Assembly (NCBI GenBank): GCA_021802825.1
Contig: JAJZRG010000001.1
Span: 124,001 to 188,000 of the forward strand
Reading direction: 5' to 3'
From: Chloroflexota bacterium
Lineage (GTDB): Bacteria; Chloroflexota; Limnocylindria; Limnocylindrales; CSP1-4
Length of the DNA stretch: 64,000 bases
Program-made: the position numbers and the translations under genes
Notes under the pieces: model-generated
The model's database searches: none
What the model was told of the DNA's origin: nothing
Seen by the model: only the letters and a program-made list of their open reading frames with translations
Shown here: positions 16,095-23,840 of the stretch, in pieces
Position numbering within the stretch: position 1 is the stretch's first letter
Layout of the letters: every line of letters starts with the position of its first letter

Positions 16095-18053
16095 TCAGCG
16101 GTGGGGCAGCCGCCTCGTGGCGATCGCTGTCCGGAGCACCGGCATGAGACGGCCGCGGAGGATGCGCTCCCGGTGCCGCTCCTCGATCAGGAGCCGATCG
16201 CGCGCCCGGAGCAGGTCAGCCTGCGCGACCAGTCCGACGAGACCACCCGTCCCGTCGGCATCCACCACCGGCATGACGCCAACGCGCGCCTCCACCATGC
16301 GGTCGGCGGCATGGCGGAGGGTCTCGTCCGCCCTGGCCACCACGGGCCGCTGCATCACGTCGCCCACCCGCATCGGCGTGCCCGCGTGGCGGCTGTCGAC
16401 CAACGGCTCGTCAGCGTGGGTCCGCCGGGCGCGGCCACGCTGCGAGGCGCGGCTGGCCGCCGCCAGCAGTTCTCGTCGGCCCACGACGCCGACGAGACGC
16501 GAACTCAAGTCGACGACCGGAAACAGCCGCTGGCGGCCGTGGCTCGGGTTCGCGAGTTCGGTGTGCAGCGAGGACAGCGTCTGCTCGGGGCGGAGGAGCA
16601 GGATGCTCGTCGCCATGACATCGCGAACGAACAGGGCCTCAAGCGGGTCCACCGCATACTCGCGCGTCACGTGGAAGCCGCGGCGGGCGACCTTCTCGGT
16701 CAGGATCGAGCGGCGGAGCGCGAGCACCGAGACGAGGTCCGCGGTCACGCAGGCGCCGAGCAGCAGCGGCAGGACGCCGAGGTCGCCGGTGAGCTCAAGC
16801 GCGAACACGATGGCCGTAAACGGCGAGCGAGTCGTGCCCGCGAGCGTCGCCGCCATACCGAGGAGCGCCGCTTCGGGAGCGACATTGCCCGGTAGGAGCC
16901 CACCGACCATGCCGCCGGCCGCGCCGCCGAGCAGGAGCAGGGGTGCGAGGATGCCTCCGCTCGTGCCGGAACCCAGCGAGATCGCCCATACCGCCAGCTT
17001 CACGACGAACAGGACCGCAAGGGACTGGAGCGCCAGCGAGCCGGCGATCTCGGCGCCGATGGAGTCGTAGCCGACGCCCAGCACGTGCGGGTCGACGAGC
17101 CCGCCGATCCCGATCACGAGGCCACCGACCGCCGGCCACCACATCCAGTGGACCGGCAGGCGCCCGAACGCATCCTCCGAAGCGTAGACGGCGATGGTCG
17201 CCAGCCATGCCACCAGCCCCCCGACGAGGCCCAGACCGACGGCCGCGAGGACGGCGCCGGCATCGACCTGCGGGAGCGTCCCAGTCGCCACGGCCAACGG
17301 GAACAGCGGTGCCGGCGCGACGAGGCCGCCCGCCGAGAGGCTCGACCGGAGGACTGCGGCCAGAAGGCTCGCGGCCGCGACGGGGATGAGCGACCGGGGC
17401 TTCCACTCGAAGAGCAGGAGCTCCACGGCGAGCAGCACTGACGCGACCGGCGTGCCGAAGACCGCCGTCATGCCGGCGGCGGCGCCGGCGACCAGGAGCG
17501 TCTTGCGCTCGGCGGCCGTCAGGTGGATGAACTGCCCGACCATCGATCCGAACGCGCCACCGGTCAGGATGATCGGGCCCTCGGCGCCGAACGGGCCGCC
17601 GGACCCGATGCTGATCGCGCTCGAGATCGGCTTCAGGACCGCCAGGCGCGGCTCGACCCGACTGCCGCCGGTCAGGATCGTCTCCATCGCCTCGGGGATC
17701 CCGTGGCCGCGGATCTGCCGACTGCCGAAGCGGGCGATGAGCCCGATCACGAGGCCGCCGGCAACCGGGATAGCGATCGCTGTCGGCCCCGGCGAGTAGA
17801 TGACGGGCGACACGAGCTCGACCGACAGGCGGTGGCCGTAGAAAAGGTTCGTGAACAGGCCGATCAGGTCAAGCAGGACCAGCGCGGTTGCCGTGGCGAT
17901 CGCGCCGACCAGGAGGGCGAGCGGGATCAGCTTCAGCGCGTCGCGACCCATCGAGAAGTCACGGAGGCGCGTCCCGGCCGCAGCGAAGACTGGCGCAGCG
18001 CCCGCCCCGGCGAGCGGCGGTGGCTCCTCGCGGAGGCCGACGGCGTCAGTCAA
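16095..18053 (-). CDS. ClC family chloride channel/transporter with C-terminal CBS pair
   Basis: 652 aa if it starts at TTG (18051-18053), just inside the end of the MarR gene; relatives begin with the RLRDFS segment soon after. ClC signature loops are present: GHGIPEAM, SIGSGGPFGAEGPI (with the gating Glu) and GTSGGILAPLLLLGG. About 440 residues of membrane domain are followed by two CBS domains (VRDVMATSILLLRPEQTL; VGDVMQRPVVARADETL), which usually bind adenine nucleotides. The selectivity position Ser of E. coli ClC (GSGIP) is His here, as in many CBS-containing relatives. It is translationally coupled to the MarR gene. Confidence 0.9.
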   Translation of the reverse strand: MTDAVGLREEPPPLAGAGAAPVFAAAGTRLRDFSMGRDALKLIPLALLVGAIATATALVLLDLIGLFTNLFYGHRLSVELVSPVIYSPGPTAIAIPVAGGLVIGLIARFGSRQIRGHGIPEAMETILTGGSRVEPRLAVLKPISSAISIGSGGPFGAEGPIILTGGAFGSMVGQFIHLTAAERKTLLVAGAAAGMTAVFGTPVASVLLAVELLLFEWKPRSLIPVAAASLLAAVLRSSLSAGGLVAPAPLFPLAVATGTLPQVDAGAVLAAVGLGLVGGLVAWLATIAVYASEDAFGRLPVHWMWWPAVGGLVIGIGGLVDPHVLGVGYDSIGAEIAGSLALQSLAVLFVVKLAVWAISLGSGTSGGILAPLLLLGGAAGGMVGGLLPGNVAPEAALLGMAATLAGTTRSPFTAIVFALELTGDLGVLPLLLGACVTADLVSVLALRRSILTEKVARRGFHVTREYAVDPLEALFVRDVMATSILLLRPEQTLSSLHTELANPSHGRQRLFPVVDLSSRLVGVVGRRELLAAASRASQRGRARRTHADEPLVDSRHAGTPMRVGDVMQRPVVARADETLRHAADRMVEARVGVMPVVDADGTGGLVGLVAQADLLRARDRLLIEERHRERILRGRLMPVLRTAIATRRLPHR

Positions 18054-18480
18054 GGCCGTCGAACGCTGCGGCGATCGCGGCGAGCCCTCCTTCGAGGTCC
18101 TTGGGCACATGGCGATCGCTGAGCAGACGCGCCATCGCGTCGCGCCGGTGTTGGACGACTGTGTCATGCAGTTCGAGGCCGGCGTGCGTGACGCGCAGGA
18201 GGGTGACCCTGCGGTCGTGCTCGTCGCGCTCCGCGGTGGCGAGGCCGTGGCGCTCGAGGCGGCGCGCGAGTCGGCTCGCCGAGGGCAGCGACATGAGGAG
18301 CCGGGCCGCCACCTCGCCGACGCGGATCGGCTCGCCCCGGCCCTCCGCGACGACGGCCAGCGCCCGCCACTGGACGAGGGTGAGGTCAGCCCGCTTGCCC
18401 ACAACGAGGGAGGCGGCGGTCAGCCCTACGGCTCCCCGCGCGAGCCTGTCGAGTGCGTCGAGTTCGGCACTGGTTACCAT
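18046..18480 (-). CDS. MarR family transcriptional regulator
   Basis: 144 aa. Winged-helix features: LTLVQWRALAVVAEGRGEPIRVGEVAARLLMSLPSASRLARRLERHGL and the wing ERDEHDRRVTLLRVT. There is no Shine-Dalgarno; TATGAT lies 8 nt before the ATG (18489-18494), so it is likely leaderless. It overlaps the ClC start downstream, so it probably controls its own operon through the palindrome that covers this promoter. Confidence 0.9.
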   Translation of the reverse strand: MVTSAELDALDRLARGAVGLTAASLVVGKRADLTLVQWRALAVVAEGRGEPIRVGEVAARLLMSLPSASRLARRLERHGLATAERDEHDRRVTLLRVTHAGLELHDTVVQHRRDAMARLLSDRHVPKDLEGGLAAIAAAFDGLD

Positions 18481-18489
18481 GGGAAGCGA

Positions 18490-19257
18490 TCATACGACAA
18501 TAGTTGTCATATGGTCCATATCCGCCGCGGACATGCTGCCGGCGCTCGTCGGCGGGCGACGGGCACGCGCAGCCGGGTGGATCGCAATCTCACATGCGCC
18601 TCGGCGATAGGTACTTGAGGATCCTCCGTGGGACGCCGAGTCGAAGCCCCAGAGCGCACGCTGCCAGCGGCCCCTAAGCAGTGCCGTCGTGCCCAGGCCG
18701 TCGCCGCGTCGACGCTCTGCCTTGATCCATTCGGCCGATGACCAGTCGTACAGACCAAGGATGTCGTTCGTCAGTCGCGTTCCGGACGCGATGCAGGCTT
18801 CGACCAGCGCTCTTGGACGCAGCAGGAGCAAGTCTCCCAGGTCAAGGGTCGCGATCTCCCCGAGCTGGTCGGCGGCGTAGCACTCGGTTCCGGTCCACAG
18901 CTTGTACGTGGACTCCGCCTTCCAGACCCAAATGGCGACCATCTCCGGACCCTTCATGGTCCGCTCGTACTTCACGGCTCTGACCGCTCCGAACTCCAAG
19001 CCATCTCGATGATCCGCCAGGTTTCGGATTGCACGAATGGCGAGAGCCCGCCGCGTTGCAGATCCATCCGGCGCGGCACGGAGGTGCGCGATCGGCCGGG
19101 CAGCCTCGCACGCCGCACCGGGGGTCTGTGAGACGAGGCGGTCGAAACCGATCGCCGTCGGCTTCGCAGCGATGCCCTCGCGTGCCGAGACGACCCAGGC
19201 AAGGTTGTCAAGCGTCGCCGTGAATGCGTTCAGGGCGGCGGTCACGTGGTAGCTCAT
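18490..19257 (-). CDS. Unknown protein B of a two-gene island unit
   Basis: 255 aa if it starts at ATG 19255-19257, overlapping the end of unknown protein A by 50 bp in another frame. The sequence (MSYHVTAALNAFTATLDNLAWVVS...RAIRNLADHRDGLEFGAVRAV...YKLWTGTECYAADQLGEIATLDLGDLLLL) is globular and predicted mostly helical in the N-terminal half. I recognise no family. The last ~30 residues translate the promoter/operator region of the adjacent marR gene, so the native C-terminus may have been lost at a recombination junction. Confidence 0.55.
   Translation of the reverse strand: MSYHVTAALNAFTATLDNLAWVVSAREGIAAKPTAIGFDRLVSQTPGAACEAARPIAHLRAAPDGSATRRALAIRAIRNLADHRDGLEFGAVRAVKYERTMKGPEMVAIWVWKAESTYKLWTGTECYAADQLGEIATLDLGDLLLLRPRALVEACIASGTRLTNDILGLYDWSSAEWIKAERRRGDGLGTTALLRGRWQRALWGFDSASHGGSSSTYRRGACEIAIHPAARARRPPTSAGSMSAADMDHMTTIVV
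18492..18512. promoter_or_regulatory. MarR operator over the marR-clc promoter
   Basis: Arms ATACGACAA and TTGTCATAT flank a TAG centre (21 bp, one mismatch). They overlap the TATGAT -10 box (18489-18494) of the MarR gene, so binding would block transcription directly. This is the classic position and size of a MarR-dimer site. Confidence 0.75.
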
Positions 19258-20242
19258 TGCGATAGACGAGGTCGTTTCCCGAGCCGCCCTCGATCGGCCG
19301 ATCCCGGGGTGCGTGCTTGGGCCAGTCCGGTCCCATCGCTTCGCGCCTCTCGATACGAACCAATTCGTCGCGGGCCAACAGGAGGTCACGGACGAGGCCG
19401 CGAATCGCCAGGAGATGAGGCACCGACAGTTGTTCAGTTCGGTCCGCAGTAGGGCCGAGCGCGCCCGCCAACGCCCGCCTCAGTCGCGGCACGAGGGCGA
19501 GGGCGGCGTAGTCGAGGACCCAGCCCGTGTTGACCGAGACGTGCGCTTTGGAGAGCGCATTCGTCCGCGTCATCCGGTACATGCGCGCCTTCACGCCTGC
19601 GAGGAACGACGCCTCCTCCGGGGTTGCTGTCCCGACGGCTCCGCCCCAGAAGGCTGTGGTGGCCCGGTGCCTCGCAAGCATGGGGCTCACGAGGTAGTCG
19701 TTGCCGAGTGCTTCGTGCACCGCAATGTCGCGCGTCAGCAGGAATGAGCGGTCCAGGCCCAACCGAAGCTGCGAGTCGAGGGTCTGGTGCCAGTCAGGTC
19801 CTTGGAAACCGCCGAATGTCGTCGTCGGCTGGAGCGTCGTCCGCACGTCGACGTACTCGTCCCTGGGCTGGACTGTTACCAGACCCACGCCTTTGGGAGG
19901 GTGGGCGAGCGATCCCGGAAGCGCGTGGACTTCGACCCCATGTAGCCCACCGAGCCCAGCGAGGATGGCCCGCTCTCGATGGGGCAGCTCCGAGACGTCG
20001 CTCGCGAGGGAGATCCGGAGTGGCCGATTCGGATCGCTGAAAGGATCCCCGTCCGCCGATCGGATGCGACCGCTCGGGCTTGCCCCCGTTGGCATCGGCA
20101 GGTGCGCTCCGGGAATCTCAGAGGCTCCGATCCCGTCGATCAGCGCGAGGACTTGGTGGAGGCCATGCACATACACGGCGAACCGATCTGTCGCTGAGGA
20201 ACGAAAGGGGGGCTGGATGCGATCCGCCACGTTCTCGGTCAC
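19208..20242 (-). CDS. Unknown protein A of a two-gene island unit
   Basis: 344 aa from GTG 20240-20242 (MTENVADRIQPPF), chosen because AGGAG lies ~11 nt upstream; a GTG at 20254 overlaps that AGGAG. It includes an N-terminal helix (FAVYVHGLHQVLALIDGIGA), Gly/Pro loops, and a helical C-terminal half (VNTGWVLDYAALALVPRLRRALAGALG; HLLAIRGLVRDLLLARDELVRI). No known domain recognised. The palindrome at 20275-20297 is the same as the two sites in front of the Fic gene. It overlaps protein B, implying coupled expression. Confidence 0.6.
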   Translation of the reverse strand: MTENVADRIQPPFRSSATDRFAVYVHGLHQVLALIDGIGASEIPGAHLPMPTGASPSGRIRSADGDPFSDPNRPLRISLASDVSELPHRERAILAGLGGLHGVEVHALPGSLAHPPKGVGLVTVQPRDEYVDVRTTLQPTTTFGGFQGPDWHQTLDSQLRLGLDRSFLLTRDIAVHEALGNDYLVSPMLARHRATTAFWGGAVGTATPEEASFLAGVKARMYRMTRTNALSKAHVSVNTGWVLDYAALALVPRLRRALAGALGPTADRTEQLSVPHLLAIRGLVRDLLLARDELVRIERREAMGPDWPKHAPRDRPIEGGSGNDLVYRNELPRDRRPERIHGDA

Positions 20243-20274
20243 CGATCGAACCACTCCTAACGCATCGCTTGACC

Positions 20275-20297
20275 TACTAATCTAGGAGCCGTTAGTA
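20275..20297. promoter_or_regulatory. TACTAA-N11-TTAGTA palindrome, site 1 (before unknown protein A)
   Basis: Arms TACTAA (20275-20280) and TTAGTA (20292-20297) with exactly 11 nt between, 33 bp upstream of the chosen start of protein A. The right side also contains CGTTAGTAACGCG (20290-20302), identical to 13 bases of the LacI-type operator at 30754-30770. Confidence 0.7.
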
Positions 20298-20309
20298 ACG
20301 CGTTGTCAG

Positions 20310-21644
20310 CTAGCGAGCCGCGAGGCGGTCCGAGAGGTCGGCGACCGGGCGGAACACGAAGCGCTGGCCGACGGTCCGTCGATTGAGCAGGCCGCGTTGC
20401 TCGAGATCGAGAAGGTCAGTCCTCGCGGATTGGTAAACGACTCCGTGACTCGTCTGGTGGGAGCGGAAGGAGTACTCCGCATCGGGATGCCGGAGGGCGT
20501 GGCTCAGCAGCGCGATCTGGCGATGGTTGAGGTCCGCCTGGCGGAGCAGCCTCTCGGTCTCGCGGACCTGGCGGGCCTTCCGGGCGAGGTACGCGTGGAG
20601 CTCCTCGATCGCGCGGCAGATGACGTTCAGCTGGTTCAGGACGAAGTAGGTCGTATCGAGTCCATCGGTCTCGGTGTACAGGAACGCACGCCCGTATTGT
20701 CCCGGCGCCCGCTTGAGGATTGTCGAGATCGACAGGAACTCGGTGAGCCAGTACCCGTGCTTGAGCATCGACCAGTAGAAGATCGCCCGAGCCGTCCTGC
20801 CGTTGCCGTCCTCGAATGGATGGTCGTAGGCGAGCCAGAAGTGGAGCAGGATCGACCGGATCACGGGGTGGAGGAACCCCTCCGTCGGCTCGTTGTTGGC
20901 GAAGGCGCACATCGCCTCGAGCCGCGCGGGCAGCTGCTCCGCTGGCGGAGGCGTGTGGCGCAGCTCGCCGGTGGCTCTGTCGAAGACGCGGACGCGCTCC
21001 TCGTCGGGGCGCTGCAGACGGCCGGCAGCATCTGGGTCGTCCAGCGTTCCGTCGGTCACGATCCGGTGGAGCTGGAGGACGCGGTCCGGGGAGAGCGGCT
21101 GGTCCTTCCAGCTGCGGACGGCGTTCATCGCCCGGTAGTTGTTGAAGATCATCTGCTCGCTGCGGTCCCGAGGCTGCCGCCCGGAGCGGAGCATCTCCTT
21201 GGCCACCGCGCGGCTTGTGCTCGCGCCCTCGAGCTGGCTCGAGGTGACCGCCTCCTCGATCAGGGAGCTGACCAGGTAGCGGTTCCGCATCTCCGGACTG
21301 GTGACGACCTCGCTGATCGCGATCTCGCCGCTCGCTTGCCGGTCAACGAGGTGCGCCATCTCGTAGACAGGATCCGGCATGCAGTACCCGAAGTTGCGTC
21401 CCTGGCTGTCGGTGAGTGGGAGGCTGTGCCAGAGGTTCCCGCGGGCGAGTTTGATGCCGAGCCACCACTCCTCTGTGGTCAGGTCACCTGGCGGCGTCAT
21501 CTGCCGGAGCGTATCCCAGTGACGGTACTTGCCGTCCACCGTCGGCCGAATGGCGGCGGTCACGATGGCGGTCAGGCGCTCGTCGCTGTCGGCGGCTTTG
21601 GCGATGAGGCTGTCGATCGAAGGTGGCGGCAAGGGGAGTTTCAC
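20310..21644 (-). CDS. Fic family protein (putative AMPylase) with autoinhibitory motif and C-terminal winged helix
   Basis: 444 aa, GTG start with GGAG 5 nt upstream. The Fic core motif HPFEDGNGRTAR (HxFx[D/E]GNGRxxR) is complete (~residues 275-286), so nucleotidyl transfer should be possible. An N-terminal inhibitory helix with SSQLEGA ([S/T]xxxE[G/N]) puts it in the class II autoinhibited group. The C-terminal ~90 residues (LNHRQIALLSHALRHPDAEYSFRSHQTSHGVVYQSARTDLLDLEQRGLL) look like a winged-helix DNA-binding domain. Fic enzymes usually AMPylate host or toxin targets. The two palindromes upstream, plus one in front of protein A, suggest that it regulates both units. Confidence 0.9.
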   Translation of the reverse strand: MKLPLPPPSIDSLIAKAADSDERLTAIVTAAIRPTVDGKYRHWDTLRQMTPPGDLTTEEWWLGIKLARGNLWHSLPLTDSQGRNFGYCMPDPVYEMAHLVDRQASGEIAISEVVTSPEMRNRYLVSSLIEEAVTSSQLEGASTSRAVAKEMLRSGRQPRDRSEQMIFNNYRAMNAVRSWKDQPLSPDRVLQLHRIVTDGTLDDPDAAGRLQRPDEERVRVFDRATGELRHTPPPAEQLPARLEAMCAFANNEPTEGFLHPVIRSILLHFWLAYDHPFEDGNGRTARAIFYWSMLKHGYWLTEFLSISTILKRAPGQYGRAFLYTETDGLDTTYFVLNQLNVICRAIEELHAYLARKARQVRETERLLRQADLNHRQIALLSHALRHPDAEYSFRSHQTSHGVVYQSARTDLLDLEQRGLLNRRTVGQRFVFRPVADLSDRLAAR

Positions 21645-21668
21645 GGAGGCTCCAAGCGGTTCGTTACC

Positions 21669-21691
21669 TACTAATGCATGCCAGTTTAGTA
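21669..21691. promoter_or_regulatory. TACTAA-N11-TTAGTA palindrome, site 2 (proximal to fic)
   Basis: Perfect arms TACTAA (21669-21674) and TTAGTA (21686-21691) with 11 nt between, 25 bp upstream of the Fic start codon. Confidence 0.7.
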
Positions 21692-21709
21692 CACCACGGA
21701 CTGAATGGC

Positions 21710-21732
21710 TACTAAGTTGATGGCCACTAGTA
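21710..21732. promoter_or_regulatory. TACTAA-N11-CTAGTA palindrome, site 3 (distal to fic)
   Basis: Arms TACTAA (21710-21715) and CTAGTA (21727-21732), one mismatch, same 11-nt spacing. The centre lies 41 bp from site 2, about four helical turns, so two dimers could bind on the same DNA face. Confidence 0.65.
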
Positions 21733-21888
21733 ACCCCGTAGTCAGTCGACGTCCGTGCCTCCGGGCGGTCTTTCTACGCTGCTCGCTCGCTGGATCGCGC
21801 AGGCGCGGGCCGGGACATCAGGTTCAGACGGGCCCGTTTCCGAAGAGCTTGGGCCACGCCTTTGTGAGTGTGTCCACGGCTTCGTCAG

Positions 21889-22311
21889 TCAGGGCCTCGT
21901 GTCGCCACGCGTAGCCGTGCATACCTCGTCGGCGTCATCCACCGCGACGGCGAGGGCATCTAGGTGCGCCATCACCTCGTCGAGCGAGAGCCGCAAGTCC
22001 AGGTCCGACCATCCGAACGTCTTCTTGTCGCGCTTCGCGTCGTTTCCGGTCTTGAGCGCACGGCCGCGATGCGTCAACAGGTGGCGGATCGACCTGGCGC
22101 CCTTCACGGGCTCGGTCTCGATTGACACCCCGATGGATCGATAAGCCACGACGAGGCCGAGATGGAGCCTCTCGTAGTCGGGCTGCGACAGAGTGATCTT
22201 CTCGTCGAATCGACCCCCGATCTCCATGAGCCGGTCGATGCCCTCGGCTCTTGAGGCAGCCGTCTCCGTCGTGGCCTCAGCCCACCTTTGTCGGTAGGCA
22301 TCCTCGGCCAA
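21889..22311 (-). CDS. HEPN-like small protein, possibly a truncated gene
   Basis: 140 aa from TTG 22309-22311 without a Shine-Dalgarno site. The C-terminal half is helical and holds RHLLTH, an R-x4-H motif as in HEPN ribonucleases, in the segment ARSIRHLLTHRGRAL. An in-frame TAG sits 14 codons upstream of the TTG. A different frame just upstream (SNRERQVHRRFSDDTAHACLRRLAARRTDPP) looks protein-like, so a longer ancestor may have suffered a frameshift. Either an intact small HEPN protein or a remnant. Confidence 0.45.
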   Translation of the reverse strand: MAEDAYRQRWAEATTETAASRAEGIDRLMEIGGRFDEKITLSQPDYERLHLGLVVAYRSIGVSIETEPVKGARSIRHLLTHRGRALKTGNDAKRDKKTFGWSDLDLRLSLDEVMAHLDALAVAVDDADEVCTATRGDTRP

Positions 22312-22594
22312 TCCGAGGCCAAAGTGCAGCTAGGAGCGGAGGGTCCGTTCGGCGGGCCGCCAGTCGTCGAAGGCACGCGTGGGCCGTGTCGTCGGAGAAC
22401 CGCCGGTGGACCTGGCGCTCGCGGTTCGACAGTCGAGCCCGGGGCCTGTCGTGGGGATCGACGGGACCTAGAGCTCTGAAGGGCCCAGGACACGGAATCG
22501 TCGAATAGGAGCGCGGTCGTCCGACACGCTGACACACCACGGTCCCAACCTGTCGCCCTTCTTAGGATGTCCTACTTGTCACGGGCCCTGCCGG

Positions 22595-23536
22595 TCAGAG
22601 CTTGTCGCCCGGGCTCATCCGCCGGTACGTCGCCCGCGCGCGCTCGCCGAGCGCCGACGCGCCGTAGCGCTGGGCCATCTGGGTGCTCGACCAGCCGGCC
22701 AGGTGCATGAGCTGGGTCTCCTGCATGCCGTCCGCGCTCAGGAGGTGAGCCCAGGTGTGGCGGAACTGGTGGGGGTGGACGCCCTCGAGCCCGGCCTTCT
22801 TCGCCCGCCGCTCGATCGCCTCGTAGATGCCGTTGTCGGTCATCCGCCCGGCATGGCCCAGCCACAGGGCGTCGGTGTCGCGGGCCAGCGGGTGGCGCGA
22901 GCGCGCCTTGCGCAGGTAGCGGTCGAGCGCCTGGGCCGCCTTGACGCCGAACGGCACCTCGCGCACGCGGCCGCCCTTGCCGGTCACCCGGACCGAGCCG
23001 CGCTTGAGGTCGAGGTCGTCGAGCGCGATCCCGCCCAGCTCCGCGCGCCGCAGCCCCGCGGCCAGCAGCAGCCGCACGATGGCCATGTCGCGGTAGTCGG
23101 CGAACGCCGTCCCCTCGCACGCCTTGAACAGGGCAGCCAGCTCGTCCTCCCTGAGCACCGGGACCGGGGTCACCGGCACCCGCGGCGGCTTCATGTGCTC
23201 CATCGGGCTGCGCTCGATCTCCTCCTCCTCCACGGCCCAGCGGAAGAAGGACTGCAGGGCGCGGTAGCGGTTGGAGGCGGTGGCCGGGCTCTGGGTGTCG
23301 AGGAGGTCCTTCACGAAGGCCTCGAGGTGCGCCCGCTGGAGGGCGGTCACGTCGTGGGGCAGTCCGCTGCGGACGAGGAAGGAATCCAGCCGCGCGATCG
23401 CCTCGAGGTACGTCTGGACGGTCCTGGCGCTCTTGTTCTGGGCCTCGAGCGAGAGCCGGAACGACTCCGCGAGGACGGGCAGGGAGGTGAACGAGGGCTG
23501 CGAAGCCGGGCTCTTGAGGCGGGTGATGGTCGCCAT
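22595..23536 (-). CDS. Tyrosine recombinase/integrase (XerC/D-like)
   Basis: 313 aa from MATITRLKSPASQ, with GGAGGAGC before the ATG. It has an N-terminal SAM-like core-binding domain (SFRLSLEAQNKSARTVQTYLEAI) and a catalytic domain with all key residues: Arg in LLLAAGLRRAELGG, Lys in VTGKGGRVREVP, HQFRH (HxxR), HLAGW and the nucleophile in MAQRYG. It lies 120 bp from the 3' end of tRNA-Gly, the usual position for an island integrase. It cannot be separated from a phage-type integrase by sequence alone. Confidence 0.9.
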   Translation of the reverse strand: MATITRLKSPASQPSFTSLPVLAESFRLSLEAQNKSARTVQTYLEAIARLDSFLVRSGLPHDVTALQRAHLEAFVKDLLDTQSPATASNRYRALQSFFRWAVEEEEIERSPMEHMKPPRVPVTPVPVLREDELAALFKACEGTAFADYRDMAIVRLLLAAGLRRAELGGIALDDLDLKRGSVRVTGKGGRVREVPFGVKAAQALDRYLRKARSRHPLARDTDALWLGHAGRMTDNGIYEAIERRAKKAGLEGVHPHQFRHTWAHLLSADGMQETQLMHLAGWSSTQMAQRYGASALGERARATYRRMSPGDKL

Positions 23537-23553
23537 GGCGCTCCTCCAAACGT

Positions 23554-23565
23554 CGATAATTATCG
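23554..23565. promoter_or_regulatory. Palindrome CGATAATTATCG upstream of the integrase
   Basis: Perfect 12-bp palindrome centred ~24 bp before the integrase start codon. It includes a GATAAT -10-like sequence, so a repressor bound here could control excision. Confidence 0.45.
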
Positions 23566-23610
23566 TGTCTGGGAGCGCTGCGCACAAGCCCCGATGGCCC
23601 GAGAATCAGT

Positions 23611-23635
23611 CGAGACACCCAGTTAGGGTGTCTCG
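23611..23635 (-). terminator. Hairpin downstream of tRNA-Gly
   Basis: Perfect 10-bp stem CGAGACACCC / GGGTGTCTCG with loop AGTTA, 21 bp past the 3' end of the tRNA. Likely the tRNA terminator. There is no T-run after it, and it could also be part of the recombination site. Confidence 0.5.
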
Positions 23636-23655
23636 CCGAGCGTGGATCGTGGTGT

Positions 23656-23731
23656 TGGAGCGGGAGACGGGATTCGAACCCGCGACATTCTGCTTGGGAA
23701 GCAGACACTCTGCCAGCTGAGTTACTCCCGC
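23656..23731 (-). tRNA. tRNA-Gly (anticodon CCC)
   Basis: 76 nt including an encoded 3' CCA (23656-23658). Acceptor arm GCGGGAG/CTCCCGC, D-arm with CTCAGCTGGCAGAG, anticodon stem TCTGC/GCAGA with loop TTCCCAA (anticodon CCC, glycine), T-arm GGGTTCGAATCCC. All arms pair. Decodes GGG. It is the likely insertion target of the neighbouring recombinase. Confidence 0.95.
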
Positions 23732-23840
23732 TCGGGAGGACGCGATTCTAGCCGCGGACCGCCGCCGGCGCAATCTGCCCGTCCGGTCGCGCCCCCTCCC
23801 GAACGGATGCGCCCCGAGGGCGGCGTCAGTCGTCCGCCTG

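Larger units (their letters stand above)
18490..23731. mobile_element. Putative integrated island at tRNA-Gly
   Basis: A tyrosine recombinase gene lies against the 3' end of a tRNA-Gly gene, followed inward by a HEPN-like gene, a Fic gene and a two-gene unit of unknown function, all on the minus strand and visibly less GC-rich in their intergenic regions. The last unknown gene runs into the promoter of the neighbouring marR, as if cut there. No second copy of the tRNA 3' end was seen, so the left border is only inferred. Confidence 0.45.

Noticed and set aside
16101-17070. Plus-strand ORFs opposite clc
   Set aside because: Arg/His-rich shadow frames opposite a well-supported ClC gene.
20397-21674. 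Plus-strand 425-aa ORF opposite the Fic gene
   Set aside because: It is antisense to a clear Fic protein, and its sequence is low-complexity Arg/Val/Glu typical of a shadow frame.
23611-23635. attL core repeat
   Set aside because: No matching copy was found near the presumed left border, so the hairpin is better read as a tRNA terminator.
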